From Ureibacillus acetophenoni (GTDB lineage Bacteria > Bacillota > Bacilli > Bacillales_A > Planococcaceae): DNA of 64,000 nucleotides. The DNA lies in the NCBI RefSeq assembly GCF_900220965.1, contig NZ_OBQC01000011.1, positions 1 to 64,000 on the forward strand, in the 5' to 3' direction. The notes under the pieces are model-generated. The model was given only the letters and a program-made list of their open reading frames with translations, was not told the DNA's origin and searched no databases. This document shows positions 33,993 through 43,177 of this stretch, in pieces. Position numbers and translations under genes: made by a program. Position 1 is the first letter of the stretch. Every line of letters starts with the position of its first letter.

Positions 33993-34748
33993 ATGAGCAA
34001 TAAATATACAGAAATCAATTCAAAAACAATCGATCAATGGGTAGAAGAAGGTTGGGAGTGGGGGCAACCAATTAGCCATGAAACTTTCGTAAAAGCAAAA
34101 AGTGGTGATTGGTCTGTTGTACTTACACCTACTAAAGAAGTACCAAAAGAATGGTTTTGTGAAATGAACGGCGCGAAAGTGTTAGGTTTAGCTTCTGGTG
34201 GTGGTCAACAGATGCCTATCTTTACTGCCTTAGGTGCAGATTGCACGGTATTAGATTACTCTGAAAAGCAATTGTTAAGTGAAAAAGAAGTAGCAGAAAG
34301 AGAAGGTTATGACATTAATCTAGTAAAAGCTGATATGACAAAACCGTTACCATTTGAAGATGAATCCTTTGATTTAATTTTCCATCCTGTTTCTAATTGC
34401 TATGTTGAAGATGTTCTTCCAATATGGAAAGAATGTTATAGAGTGTTAAAGAAAGGTGGGATACTACTATCTGGATTAGATAATGGAATCAACTACCTGT
34501 TTGGTGAAGATGAAACAACATTAACGTACAAACTCCCCTTCAACCCTTTAAAAGACAAGCAAATTTATGACGATTGCGTAAAAAACGATTGGGGAATCCA
34601 ATTTTCTCATACTATTGAGGAACAAATTGGAGGACAATTAAAGGCAGGTTTTATCCTTACAGATATCATTCATGATACTAACGGTAGTGGTAAACTACAC
34701 GAGCATAATGTACCAACCTTTTATGCTACAAGATCCGTAAAGTTATAA
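33993..34748 (+). CDS. Class I SAM-dependent methyltransferase
   Basis: 251 residues. SAM motif I is VLGLASGGGQQMPIF, motif II CTVLDYSEKQL, and DMTKPLPFEDESFDLIFHPVS and LKKGGILLSG follow. The N-terminus (TIDQWVEEGWEWGQPISHE) is typical of a Firmicutes subgroup whose substrate I cannot name. ATG 33993 follows GAGGGAG and is preferred over the upstream in-frame ATG 33975. Confidence 0.82.
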   Translation: MSNKYTEINSKTIDQWVEEGWEWGQPISHETFVKAKSGDWSVVLTPTKEVPKEWFCEMNGAKVLGLASGGGQQMPIFTALGADCTVLDYSEKQLLSEKEVAEREGYDINLVKADMTKPLPFEDESFDLIFHPVSNCYVEDVLPIWKECYRVLKKGGILLSGLDNGINYLFGEDETTLTYKLPFNPLKDKQIYDDCVKNDWGIQFSHTIEEQIGGQLKAGFILTDIIHDTNGSGKLHEHNVPTFYATRSVKL

Positions 34749-34756
34749 ATAAAAAT

Positions 34757-34797
34757 CAAAGGGCGCTATAAAAAGTTACTTTTTATAACGCCCTTAA
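34757..34797. terminator. Bidirectional terminator
   Basis: Long arms AGGGCGCTATAAAAAGT and ACTTTTTATAACGCCCT between convergent genes. Confidence 0.88.
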
Positions 34798-34805
34798 ATT
34801 ATAGT

Positions 34806-36518
34806 TTATTGATATTGAATATGGTGTAGATTTGCAAAAATTCCTTTAGCTGCAACCAGTTCATTGTACGTACCTTGCTCTTCAATACCCTTCGGTGTGA
34901 TGACTAGTACTTGGTCAGCATCACGAATTGTTGATAGACGATGAGCAATGATTAATGTTGTTCGATTTTGAGCAAGTTCGTTTAATGATGTTTGGATAAT
35001 TTTCTCTGTTTCTGTATCTAATGCAGAGGTTGCTTCATCCAGAATTAGAATAGGTGGATTCTTTAAAAACATACGAGCAATTGCTAGTCGTTGCTTTTGC
35101 CCACCTGATAATTTTAAGCCACGTTCCCCGATTTCTGTTTCATAACCATCCGGTAACCCTTCTATAAACTCTTTTAAGTGAGCTTTTTCAGCTGCACTTT
35201 TAATATCTTCAAAACTTGCATCTAGCTGACCGTATGCAATGTTTTCACGAATAGTACCAGTGAATAAAAAGACATCTTGTTGAACAACTCCAATTTGTTT
35301 ACGTAAAGAGTGCTGAGTCATTTCACGAAGATCAATACCATCTATTGAAATGGAACCACTTTCGACGTCATAAAAGCGCGGAATAAGCGAGCAAATGGTT
35401 GTTTTACCAGCACCAGATGGCCCAACAAGAGCAACAGTTTCTCCAGCTTTCACCTCAAAGGTAATATTGTCTAATACTTTCTTATTCCCTTCGTAGCTAA
35501 ATGACACCTTATCAAATGTAATATCCCCGTTTAACTTTGACACAGCAATAGCGTTTGGCTTGTCGGCAACTTCGGGCATAGTATCTAACATTTCAGTAAA
35601 TCGTTTAAAACCAGCCATACCTTTAGGATATAGCTCTAACAATGCACTAATTTTATCGATTGGTTTAATTAGAACATTAGTAAATAAAACAAAACTTACA
35701 AATTCTCCGTATGAAAGTTGCCCGTTGTAACTTAGCCACGCACCAACTACTAAAACAATAAGTGTTAAAAGGCGAGTCATCATATAAATACTAGAGTGGG
35801 TACCTGCCATTATTTTATATGCGTATAGCTTTGCTTGACGGAAAAATCCATTTTGTTTACTGAAACGTTTTGTTTCAAAATCTTCATTTGTAAATGATTT
35901 GACTACGCGAATCCCAGAAATACTATCTTCCACTCGTCCATTCACATCGGCAATTTTACTGTACATATCCTTCCAAGCGTGATTCATTTTCTTGTTACAG
36001 AATGTAATTAACCAAATTAGGAATGGCACCATTACAAGAATGATTAGGGCGAGCGTTGGATTGATTGTGAACATAATTGAAAATGCACCAATGAAGGTCA
36101 TAATGGCAATGAAGAAATCTTCAGGACCATGGTGTGCAAATTCCCCAATGTCGAATAAATCGTTTGTAATTCGGCTCATCACATGTCCAGTTTTCATATT
36201 ATCGAAAAATGAAAAGGATTGTTTTTGAAAATGGTTAAAAAGCTGTTGGCGCATATCAGTTTCAATATTAATTCCCAGCTTATGACCTAAATAGTTAACG
36301 ATGAAATTTAATACCGTGCTAAGAACATACGTAAGTAGTAATAAAATACTCACCTTCACGATTGTATCCCATTCTCCAGTAGGAAGAAGATCATCGATAA
36401 ACCATTGTACCGCTACTGGGAAGGCAAGTTCTAAAATAGCTACGATAATTGCACTACTAAAATCGATAATAAATAACCGTTTATGTGGTTTGTAGTAAGA
36501 GAAAAATCGTAAAATCAT
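34806..36518 (-). CDS. ABC exporter, fused membrane and ATPase domains
   Basis: 570 residues, half-transporter of the Sav1866/MsbA type. Six membrane helices (1-300) with FFDNMKTGHVMSRITND, then the ATPase domain: Walker A GPSGAGKTT, Q-loop QQDVFLF, signature LSGGQKQR, Walker B ILILDEATSALD, H-loop AHRLST. It would work as a homodimer that exports lipids or drugs; the substrate is not evident. It stands alone, convergent to the methyltransferase. Confidence 0.9.
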   Translation of the reverse strand: MILRFFSYYKPHKRLFIIDFSSAIIVAILELAFPVAVQWFIDDLLPTGEWDTIVKVSILLLLTYVLSTVLNFIVNYLGHKLGINIETDMRQQLFNHFQKQSFSFFDNMKTGHVMSRITNDLFDIGEFAHHGPEDFFIAIMTFIGAFSIMFTINPTLALIILVMVPFLIWLITFCNKKMNHAWKDMYSKIADVNGRVEDSISGIRVVKSFTNEDFETKRFSKQNGFFRQAKLYAYKIMAGTHSSIYMMTRLLTLIVLVVGAWLSYNGQLSYGEFVSFVLFTNVLIKPIDKISALLELYPKGMAGFKRFTEMLDTMPEVADKPNAIAVSKLNGDITFDKVSFSYEGNKKVLDNITFEVKAGETVALVGPSGAGKTTICSLIPRFYDVESGSISIDGIDLREMTQHSLRKQIGVVQQDVFLFTGTIRENIAYGQLDASFEDIKSAAEKAHLKEFIEGLPDGYETEIGERGLKLSGGQKQRLAIARMFLKNPPILILDEATSALDTETEKIIQTSLNELAQNRTTLIIAHRLSTIRDADQVLVITPKGIEEQGTYNELVAAKGIFANLHHIQYQ

Positions 36519-36759
36519 GCAGTTACCTCGTATTCTTTCTTATTTAAATAGATTTAGAAACAACATATTGTCTTCTCTAAGATGATTAATATTCTAACCT
36601 ATCAAACTATGGAGTTCAAATATTGGGAAAAAAGAAGTTAAACTTGATAGCATTCGCTACTTATTACAGCCAGCGTATTTCTTCTTTCATAAAATAGGAG
36701 TACAATAGCTATTAAAATGTTTTGAATTTAAGAGATTTCATATTGAAAGAAGGATCACT

Positions 36760-37737
36760 ATGTTAAAGAGTCTCAATAGTTGGCTTCAAAGGTATATGCC
36801 AATACTTACACCACTTTCTTTAATTGTTGGTGTGTTTATTGCTGATATTGGAAATCAACTACTATTTTTAGTACCTTGGATATTTGCCATAATGACTTTT
36901 CTAAGTAGCTTAAGTTTAAATTTTAAAGGTTTAACTAGTTTTACAAAGTATCCGTGGGTCATTTTATTTACAATAGCTTTTTTACATATAATTATGCCTT
37001 TCTGGGCTTATTTTGTATCAACTTTAGTATTCCATGATCATTTATTAACAATTGGGTTTGTATTATCTGTTGCAATTCCAACTGGGGTCACAAGTTTTAT
37101 ATGGGTCAGTTTTTGTAAGGGACATCTTGCTCTTGGACTATCAATTATATTAATAGATACATTAATTGCTCCATTTGTTGTACCAACATTATTACATTTT
37201 GTAGTCGGAGAAGCAGTTTCTATTAATACTACTTCTATCATGATTGATTTGTTATGGATGATAGTATTACCTTCCATTGCAGGTGTAGTCCTTAATGAAC
37301 TGACTAAGGGGAAAGTTGTAGATAAAATTGGTAAACCACTGGCACCATTCCAGAAGATTTGCCTATTCCTTATCATTATGATTAATAGTAGTGCCATTGC
37401 GCCTTATTTTGAGCATATGTCCTGGGAAATTTTATGGATCATTGTAGTTGTATTTGTACTAGCGGTATCAGGTTATGCATTGTGTCTATTAATAGGTCAT
37501 TTTCTTTGGAAAGACATTAGTATTATAACAACCTTTATTTTCACAGGTGGTATGAGAAATATAGCTGTTGGTGTTGTCATTGCTACAACGTATTTCCCGT
37601 CAAAAGTAGTTATGCCAGTTGTGTTTGGGATGCTATTCCAACAAGTGTTAGCAGCCCAATTTAGTAAAATACTAGAGAAGTATAAAGAAAAGTATAAAGA
37701 GAAGGTACTCCCTCAAATGGTTGAAAATAATAGTTAA
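36760..37737 (+). CDS. Bile acid:sodium symporter family (BASS) protein
   Basis: 325 residues with about nine or ten hydrophobic helices. SVAIPTGVTSFIW and FTGGMRNIAVGVVIATTYFP match the two conserved crossover regions of BASS/SBF proteins. Bacterial members take up organic acids with sodium; the substrate here is unknown. The start follows GAAGGAT. The gene is single and is followed by a hairpin repeat block. Confidence 0.85.
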   Translation: MLKSLNSWLQRYMPILTPLSLIVGVFIADIGNQLLFLVPWIFAIMTFLSSLSLNFKGLTSFTKYPWVILFTIAFLHIIMPFWAYFVSTLVFHDHLLTIGFVLSVAIPTGVTSFIWVSFCKGHLALGLSIILIDTLIAPFVVPTLLHFVVGEAVSINTTSIMIDLLWMIVLPSIAGVVLNELTKGKVVDKIGKPLAPFQKICLFLIIMINSSAIAPYFEHMSWEILWIIVVVFVLAVSGYALCLLIGHFLWKDISIITTFIFTGGMRNIAVGVVIATTYFPSKVVMPVVFGMLFQQVLAAQFSKILEKYKEKYKEKVLPQMVENNS

Positions 37738-37756
37738 ACGTTGAGGGAAGGTTGAA

Positions 37757-37976
37757 TCGGCAGACCAATAGAGAGTTCTCGAGGACAGAAATCTGAAAAA
37801 GTCGCTGATATTGTCCACGAGAATGGGTATCGAGGACGAAATCGGAAAAAAATGAAGAAACTGTCCACGAGAGTGGTTCTCGAGGACAGAAATTCGAAAA
37901 AAGTGAAGAAATTGTCCACGAGAGTGGTTCTCGAGGACAGAAATTCGAAAAAAACGAAGAATCTGTCCTTGAGCAC
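37757..37976. repeat. 50-51-bp tandem hairpin repeats
   Basis: Units begin (C/T)TGTCC at 37811, 37861, 37912 and 37963, with a partial one before. Each full unit holds the inverted repeat TGTCC-A-CGAGA ... TCTCG-A-GGACA. Repeat units open in both strands but have no ribosome binding sites and are not considered coding. Confidence 0.85.
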
Positions 37977-37998
37977 TCGATTATATGAAATGATTACT

Positions 37999-38724
37999 TT
38001 AGGATCGCATTCTCTTCCGAAAAATCACAATAGCAATCCCCATAATCACAACTGTATACCCAATGACTACAAATAAAGATCCCCATATGTCATGAATATT
38101 CCCTGCAAAGGCTGCTTTTGCTGCATCAACGGCATGTGCAAAGGGTAGAAGGTAGCAGATCGTTTTAAAAGTTCCGCCAATTAAATCCAAACTGAACCAA
38201 ATACCACTTAAAAAGGCAGTTACATTTACAAATAAGGCGAAGATTCCACCGACTTGTTTATCGGTAAATAGTGTTCCAAATAATAAACCAAAGCTAATAA
38301 ATAGAATAGAAATAAGTAATAGTACAATGATCGCGAGTAAACTATTTGAATTAAACGGGAGTCCAAGGAGGCTTGCTGCTACTAAACAGACAATGATTTG
38401 TAACAAAGCAATCGGTAGCATCGGAAGAAGGTAACCAATAATATAATCTTTCGCACTAAGGGGTGAAGCAAATAAACGCATTAAAAATGAACTTCCACGA
38501 TCTTTCCCTAACAACATTCCAGAAAACAGAGTTAAAAATGAAAAACCAAATACGATAATGCCAGGGGCTAAATGCTCAATCTGAAATAAACCATAAGGCA
38601 AATTTTTCTGCATGATGGAAAACAAAAATAAAAGTACAATGGGTAAACCAAATCCAAAGACTAATGAAAGTGGGTCGCGGAGTATTTCCTTTTGATTTCT
38701 TGAAGCAAAATGTAGTGAACTCAT
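37999..38724 (-). CDS. ABC-2 type transporter permease
   Basis: 241 residues with six membrane helices and the ABC-2 motif (GIIVFGFSFLTLFSGMLLGKD, SPLSAKDYIIGYLLP). It works with the ATPase gene immediately upstream on the same strand, which it overlaps by 4 nt. The LytTR-DUF3021 pair at the head of the operon suggests autoregulated expression. The exported substrate is unknown. Confidence 0.88.
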   Translation of the reverse strand: MSSLHFASRNQKEILRDPLSLVFGFGLPIVLLFLFSIMQKNLPYGLFQIEHLAPGIIVFGFSFLTLFSGMLLGKDRGSSFLMRLFASPLSAKDYIIGYLLPMLPIALLQIIVCLVAASLLGLPFNSNSLLAIIVLLLISILFISFGLLFGTLFTDKQVGGIFALFVNVTAFLSGIWFSLDLIGGTFKTICYLLPFAHAVDAAKAAFAGNIHDIWGSLFVVIGYTVVIMGIAIVIFRKRMRS

Positions 38725-39449
38725 ACCAATACCTCCATTTCTTCAGTAACAGAAAGAAAGACTTCTTCTAAAGAGTTTTTATTATATTGCTCTTTCAAAT
38801 CATCAACCGTACCAAGCGCGCATAACTTTCCATGATGCATAATTCCAACTCGATCCGCTAAAGCCTCAACTTCCTCTAAATAATGTGTCGTTAAAATAAT
38901 TGTCATTTGACCTTTTAGCCCGAGCAAAATATTCCACAGGTCTCTTCTTGCACGAACATCTAATCCTAGTGTAGGTTCATCAAGAAAGACGATGCGCGGG
39001 TTTGAAATCATTGCCATTGCAATACTTAATCTTCGTTGCAACCCACCAGACAATGTCTTAGCCTTCGCTTTTGCACGATCCGTTAAGCTAAATTTCTCCA
39101 TCATTTCTCCAGCTCTTATGATTGCTTCATTTTTATCAAAACCATAAATTTTAGCTGTAAATTCGAGATTTTCTTTTACGGACAAATTTGGTGCAACAGC
39201 AGTTTCTTGAGGTGAAATATTCATCAGTTGTTTGGATTGTTGTAGATTTGAAAAAATGGACATGCCATCAATGATGATATCTCCATTCGTCGGAGTTTGA
39301 AGTCCACTTATCATCTTAATCGTTGTCGTTTTACCCGCTCCATTTGAACCTAGCAGTGCAAAAAATTCACCTTTTTCAATGGATAACGATAGATGATCGA
39401 CAGCTACACGTTCACCAAATGATTTCGTTAATTCTCGAATCTCAATCAT
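38721..39449 (-). CDS. ABC transporter ATP-binding protein
   Basis: 242 residues. Walker A GSNGAGKTT, signature LSGGLQRRL, Walker B IVFLDEPTLGLD and H-loop TTHYLEE identify a DRR/CcmA-type ATPase of an ABC-2 exporter. It overlaps both neighbours by 4-8 nt, indicating translational coupling in the four-gene operon. Confidence 0.92.
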   Translation of the reverse strand: MIEIRELTKSFGERVAVDHLSLSIEKGEFFALLGSNGAGKTTTIKMISGLQTPTNGDIIIDGMSIFSNLQQSKQLMNISPQETAVAPNLSVKENLEFTAKIYGFDKNEAIIRAGEMMEKFSLTDRAKAKAKTLSGGLQRRLSIAMAMISNPRIVFLDEPTLGLDVRARRDLWNILLGLKGQMTIILTTHYLEEVEALADRVGIMHHGKLCALGTVDDLKEQYNKNSLEEVFLSVTEEMEVLV

Positions 39450-39915
39450 TTACTTTCAGTCCTTTCTTATGATTTTGAATCAATGCATTAATCTGTTCGA
39501 TATCTCGTTTAGAAACTCTATATTGAATTGACCAGGTAATGACATAAGGTACCATAAAATTGAAAATTAGTATTAAGATATTCCAAATGGATTGTGGGGG
39601 CCAAATGATAAAGACAATCGGTATCCACACAACGCTCGTAACTCCAATATGCATAGAATATTGTCTCAACATACTCCATCGAGCGATTTCAAAAAATAGA
39701 CCACAAAGAGCAAACGTAATACCAATTAAAGCAAAACCAACATTTTGTAAAATGAAAGCTAGTACTTCGTGATTAATTAACTTTTCGAAACTAGGTGATA
39801 CAGCAATAAATCTCCCATTCCCAATACCTAGTGAAATAAAAATCAATACAATTTGACATGTGAGTAGTCCACTAAATCCACCAACGCCAATTCGCTTCAA
39901 AATTTCCTTTTTCAT
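39442..39915 (-). CDS. DUF3021 family membrane protein
   Basis: 157 residues with four membrane helices. DUF3021 proteins are membrane partners of LytTR regulators and are thought to restrain them (LytTR regulatory systems). Here the LytTR gene lies 10 bp upstream. ATG 39915 is preferred because GAGGTG precedes it; a GTG nine bases earlier is also in frame. Confidence 0.85.
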   Translation of the reverse strand: MKKEILKRIGVGGFSGLLTCQIVLIFISLGIGNGRFIAVSPSFEKLINHEVLAFILQNVGFALIGITFALCGLFFEIARWSMLRQYSMHIGVTSVVWIPIVFIIWPPQSIWNILILIFNFMVPYVITWSIQYRVSKRDIEQINALIQNHKKGLKVND

Positions 39916-39925
39916 CTTAAACACC

Positions 39926-40366
39926 TCACAATCCTAACTGTTTTTTTATTTTTGAAACATAACGTCTTGAGGCGTAGGTGTGTATATTGCCACTAAGTGT
40001 TACGCCAATTGTTCCGGTTTTACTAATATCCATATTGGTAATTTCATTGATATTAACAATTTCAGAGTTTGAGATACGTACAAATTGTTTTGGATTTAAC
40101 TTTTCTTCTAGTTTGTACAAACGTAGCTTCACTTCCGCCACCCCATTTGCTGTTTGTATGAGTACCTTTTTATTTTCTGTATAAATTCTAATGATGTTTT
40201 GAATTTCAACGATTTTAACTCCTCGATGTGTATAGGCGGAAACTCGGTCTAATGAATCTGGGGAAAGAATTCTCATGAGTTCAGTAATTTCATCTGTTAC
40301 TTCATTTGTTATAATTAAAATTTTTGGTTCTTTACAGGTTGGATCTATAGATAGCTCAATTTTCAT
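39926..40366 (-). CDS. LytTR-domain transcriptional regulator
   Basis: 146 residues. The C-terminal LytTR DNA-binding domain (about 45-146) has LNPKQFVRISNSEIVNINEI and the end RRYVSKIKKQLGL. The short N-terminus is not a response-regulator receiver. Such one-piece regulators are coupled with DUF3021 membrane proteins, as here, and usually activate their own operon. The start follows AGGAGGTC. Confidence 0.9.
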   Translation of the reverse strand: MKIELSIDPTCKEPKILIITNEVTDEITELMRILSPDSLDRVSAYTHRGVKIVEIQNIIRIYTENKKVLIQTANGVAEVKLRLYKLEEKLNPKQFVRISNSEIVNINEITNMDISKTGTIGVTLSGNIHTYASRRYVSKIKKQLGL

Positions 40367-40471
40367 CGCGATGACCTCCTATGAGTCAACTATAGAATAA
40401 GAAATATATGGAAGTAAATGAAATCAAGATAAGTGGTTCAAAATAGCAGATAAGTGGTCAGGTAGTGTTTG

Positions 40472-40528
40472 TTGACATAACACCATTTGGTTATATATAA
40501 TAATACGTAACACCAAAAGGTTATATAT
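40472..40528 (+). promoter_or_regulatory. Promoter and ArsR-type operator of the SRPBCC-ArsR operon
   Basis: TTGACA (40472-40477) and TATAAT (40496-40501), 18-bp spacer. TAACACC-N4-GGTTATATAT occurs inside the spacer (40478-40498) and again at 40508-40528, 30 bp apart. The placement suggests binding of the regulator encoded by the second gene. Confidence 0.65.
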
Positions 40529-40550
40529 TAAGCTAAAGGAGCCAATTTTA

Positions 40551-40979
40551 ATGACAAACAATCAAAATACATTACCTGACATAGTACAATCGATTTTTGT
40601 ACAAGCACCGATTCAAAAAGTTTGGAATTATATTTCAACCGCTGAAGGAATTGCAGAATGGTTTATGCCTAGCGACTTTAAGGCAGAAGAAGGATTTGAA
40701 TTTACAATTCAATCGCCATTTGGGCCATCACCTTGTAAAGTAATTGAAGTGGACGAACCTAATACGATAAAATTTATGTGGGATACAGATGGATGGATCG
40801 CTACGTTTCAATTAAAAGAAGTTGAAAACGGAACTGAATTTACCGTGATCCACGGTGGATGGAAAGAAGCAGAAACGATCGTGCCTAAAGCTAAAGCACC
40901 ACAATCTGCTATTCGTGACACAATGAATAACGGATGGGCAGGAATTGTTAAGAAATTTAAACAAGTGGTTGAAGGGTAA
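40551..40979 (+). CDS. SRPBCC (AHSA1-type) domain protein
   Basis: 142 residues forming a START/Bet v1-like ligand-binding fold: IFVQAPIQKVWNYISTAEGIAEWFMP at the N-terminus and GWAGIVKKFKQVV at the C-terminal helix. Ligand and activity are unknown. Its stop overlaps the ArsR start (TAATG), a pairing common in Bacilli. The start follows AAAGGAG. Confidence 0.85.
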   Translation: MTNNQNTLPDIVQSIFVQAPIQKVWNYISTAEGIAEWFMPSDFKAEEGFEFTIQSPFGPSPCKVIEVDEPNTIKFMWDTDGWIATFQLKEVENGTEFTVIHGGWKEAETIVPKAKAPQSAIRDTMNNGWAGIVKKFKQVVEG

Positions 40980-41314
40980 TGAATGCTGAGCAACAAAAAT
41001 ATGATGTTTTTCAGGCAATTGCAGATCCCTCAAGGAGAAAAGTACTTCAATTACTATCGAATAAAAATCAATCTATTGCTGAACTAGCTTCACATTTTGA
41101 CATAAGCAGAACGGCTGTAGTAAAACATATAAATATATTAGCAGAAGCAGGTCTTATTTCTGGAAAAAAACAAGGGAAAGAAAAAATTTATGAGTTACAA
41201 CCGGAATCATTAAAAGAGCTAAAAGATTGGTTAGCTTACTTCGAACAATTCTGGCATAACAAACTTACTAAGTTCAAATACGTTGTAGAAAACGACACCT
41301 TAAATAATAAGTAA
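40979..41314 (+). CDS. ArsR-family transcriptional regulator
   Basis: 111 residues, winged helix-turn-helix: FQAIADPSRRKVLQLLS, then recognition helix FDISRTAVVKHINILAEAGL. No metal-binding cysteines, so it is not a metal sensor. It is likely to regulate its own operon through the repeats at 40478-40528. A terminator follows. Confidence 0.87.
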   Translation: MNAEQQKYDVFQAIADPSRRKVLQLLSNKNQSIAELASHFDISRTAVVKHINILAEAGLISGKKQGKEKIYELQPESLKELKDWLAYFEQFWHNKLTKFKYVVENDTLNNK

Positions 41315-41317
41315 ATA

Positions 41318-41368
41318 AATAACCATCTCAACCTTTCTATACTTGGTTGAGATGGTCATTTTTTATTA
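41318..41368 (+). terminator. Terminator after the ArsR gene
   Basis: Arms ACCATCTCAACC and GGTTGAGATGGT with a T-rich tail. Confidence 0.85.
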
Positions 41369-41492
41369 CACAAATAAAAATAATTCATGATCCAAATTGA
41401 ATGCCCGCTTAAAATAGCACCTTCTTGTTAACAATGAAATTACAAAGAGTATCAAAAATGAGAATGTTAATAAAAAGAAAGGTATTGCGGCA

Positions 41493-42455
41493 ATGATTTA
41501 CTTCATTGGTATTACGAATGATCTTCATCTTGAAAAGAATAATTCAATTGAGAACGTAGATTTACTTTCTTTTAAATGGTACTGGGTTGATTTTAGCGAA
41601 GCAACCGAAGATGAAATTAAACATTTATCAAAAACGTTTCATTTTCATCCATTAGCCATAGAAGATTGCGTTCAAGAGTTTCAACGGTCAAAACTAGATT
41701 ATTATCGGGAATATACATTTTATGTAACCCATGCTGTTCGTGAAGAAGAAAATGAAATTAAAAAAGATGAAGTTGATTTTTTTATAAGTGAGAATTATAT
41801 CGTAACGTTTCATAAAAAACCTTCCTTGGAAATTACGAAGGTTTGGAATTTACTATTAGCCCAAGATAATTTGGAGAAGTGGGATCCATATTATGTATTT
41901 TATGAGATTTTAGATAAAATTGTCGATAACTATTTCCCTATTGTATACAAAATTGAAGATGAGCTTGAATCAATGATTAAAAAAACGGAAATAAAATCGA
42001 TGGATCAGTTAATGGATGACCTTTTTGAAACGAGAAACATGCTATTAAACCTACTCCATATTGTAAATCCGATGCGTGACTTACTATATCGTATGTTAAA
42101 TTCGCATCACTTAAATTTAAATAGAGTGGAAGAAAGAAGAGAATATTTTAACGATATTTATGATCATCTATTAAAACTTTCAGAAATGGTTATGACAAAT
42201 AGAGAAGTGACAGCCGACATTCGTGATAGTTATTTGTCATTAAATTCTCACCAAACAAACAAAGTAATGAAAACACTCACAATCATTACTTCAATTTTCG
42301 CACCATTAACATTTATTGCAGGGATTTATGGCATGAATTTTAAACATATTCCTGAACTTACTTGGGATTATGGGTACTTTATTTCATTAGGGATGATGGT
42401 AGTCATCGGCGTACTCATGCTTGTTTGGTTCTGGTGGAGAGGCTGGTTTAAATAG
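41493..42455 (+). CDS. corA: CorA-family magnesium/metal channel
   Basis: 320 residues. The long cytoplasmic alpha/beta domain (1-255) is followed by two C-terminal membrane helices and the selectivity motif YGMNF between them. It would form a pentamer that takes up Mg2+. The C-terminal VWFWWRGWFK is basic. Start ATG 41493 follows AAAGGTA. Single gene. Confidence 0.92.
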   Translation: MIYFIGITNDLHLEKNNSIENVDLLSFKWYWVDFSEATEDEIKHLSKTFHFHPLAIEDCVQEFQRSKLDYYREYTFYVTHAVREEENEIKKDEVDFFISENYIVTFHKKPSLEITKVWNLLLAQDNLEKWDPYYVFYEILDKIVDNYFPIVYKIEDELESMIKKTEIKSMDQLMDDLFETRNMLLNLLHIVNPMRDLLYRMLNSHHLNLNRVEERREYFNDIYDHLLKLSEMVMTNREVTADIRDSYLSLNSHQTNKVMKTLTIITSIFAPLTFIAGIYGMNFKHIPELTWDYGYFISLGMMVVIGVLMLVWFWWRGWFK

Positions 42456-42507
42456 AACTAGATATAGTTGATTAGTTTAAAAGTTTCTATTTATCTTGCC
42501 AGGCCAT

Positions 42508-42771
42508 TTATTTCATTCGCATACTAATTAAGATTAATGCGATACCTGTCATTAAGAGAATAATTTTACCTAGAGATATCCGATCACCTAACCCTGATAT
42601 TCCGATACCTGTAGTAATAATCATTATAGTTGGTCCAACTAGAGCGAGCATTGTATTAACTGTTAACGCTTTTTCAAGGTCATTTAACTTATACATTAGC
42701 CCTGCAGCAGTAATTTCAACACTACCTGAAAAAATACGCAATAAAACCATATAAAGAAGTGCACTTTCCAA
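42508..42771 (-). CDS. yqhV: YqhV-type small membrane protein (DUF2619)
   Basis: 87 residues with three membrane helices. The block RIFSGSVEITAAGLMYKLND followed by NTMLALVGPTIMI resembles B. subtilis YqhV (93 residues). Function unknown. The start follows GGAGATG on the minus strand. Confidence 0.8.
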   Translation of the reverse strand: MESALLYMVLLRIFSGSVEITAAGLMYKLNDLEKALTVNTMLALVGPTIMIITTGIGISGLGDRISLGKIILLMTGIALILISMRMK

Positions 42772-42901
42772 AGGGTCATCTCCTAATTGTAATAATCGAA
42801 ACTAATGAAATTGTATGTTTGTCCAAAGAGAAATATTTGTCCAATTTTCAGGGATTTTTATCTCAAACTTACTCAAACTAAGTTGAAAAGGAGATGATAA
42901 G

Positions 42902-43129
42902 ATGAAGGAAAAGGACCCGAAAAAACAATTAGAAGCTGTAGAAGCAAACTTAAAATTAAATGAGGAAATGAATAGTGTTTACGAATTACATACAGATGAA
43001 GTAAACACAACAACTGAGGTAAATATGAAGTTGGATGAAGAGTTTGCTGGAACTCAAGATGATACAAACTTTGTTCCCACATTTTTATACAATAACACTC
43101 CACCAATTAGAATAACAGGGGAAGAGTAA
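42902..43129 (+). CDS. Small acidic hypothetical protein
   Basis: 75 residues, rich in Glu, Asn and Thr, without hydrophobic segments, and not recognised. It has a good start context (AAAGGAG) and ends directly before a terminator, which supports it being a real gene. Confidence 0.6.
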   Translation: MKEKDPKKQLEAVEANLKLNEEMNSVYELHTDEVNTTTEVNMKLDEEFAGTQDDTNFVPTFLYNNTPPIRITGEE

Positions 43130-43131
43130 GC

Positions 43132-43166
43132 AAGGAGGTGGCATTTCAATGCACCTCCTTATTCTA
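43132..43166. terminator. Bidirectional terminator
   Basis: Arms AAGGAGGTGGCATT and AATGCACCTCCTT. Confidence 0.85.
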
Positions 43167-43177
43167 TTTCAAAATTA

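Noticed and set aside
37734-38076. Small frames on both strands through the hairpin repeats
   Set aside because: Their repeated peptide (STRVVLEDRNSKK) comes from the 51-bp DNA repeat; no ribosome binding sites.
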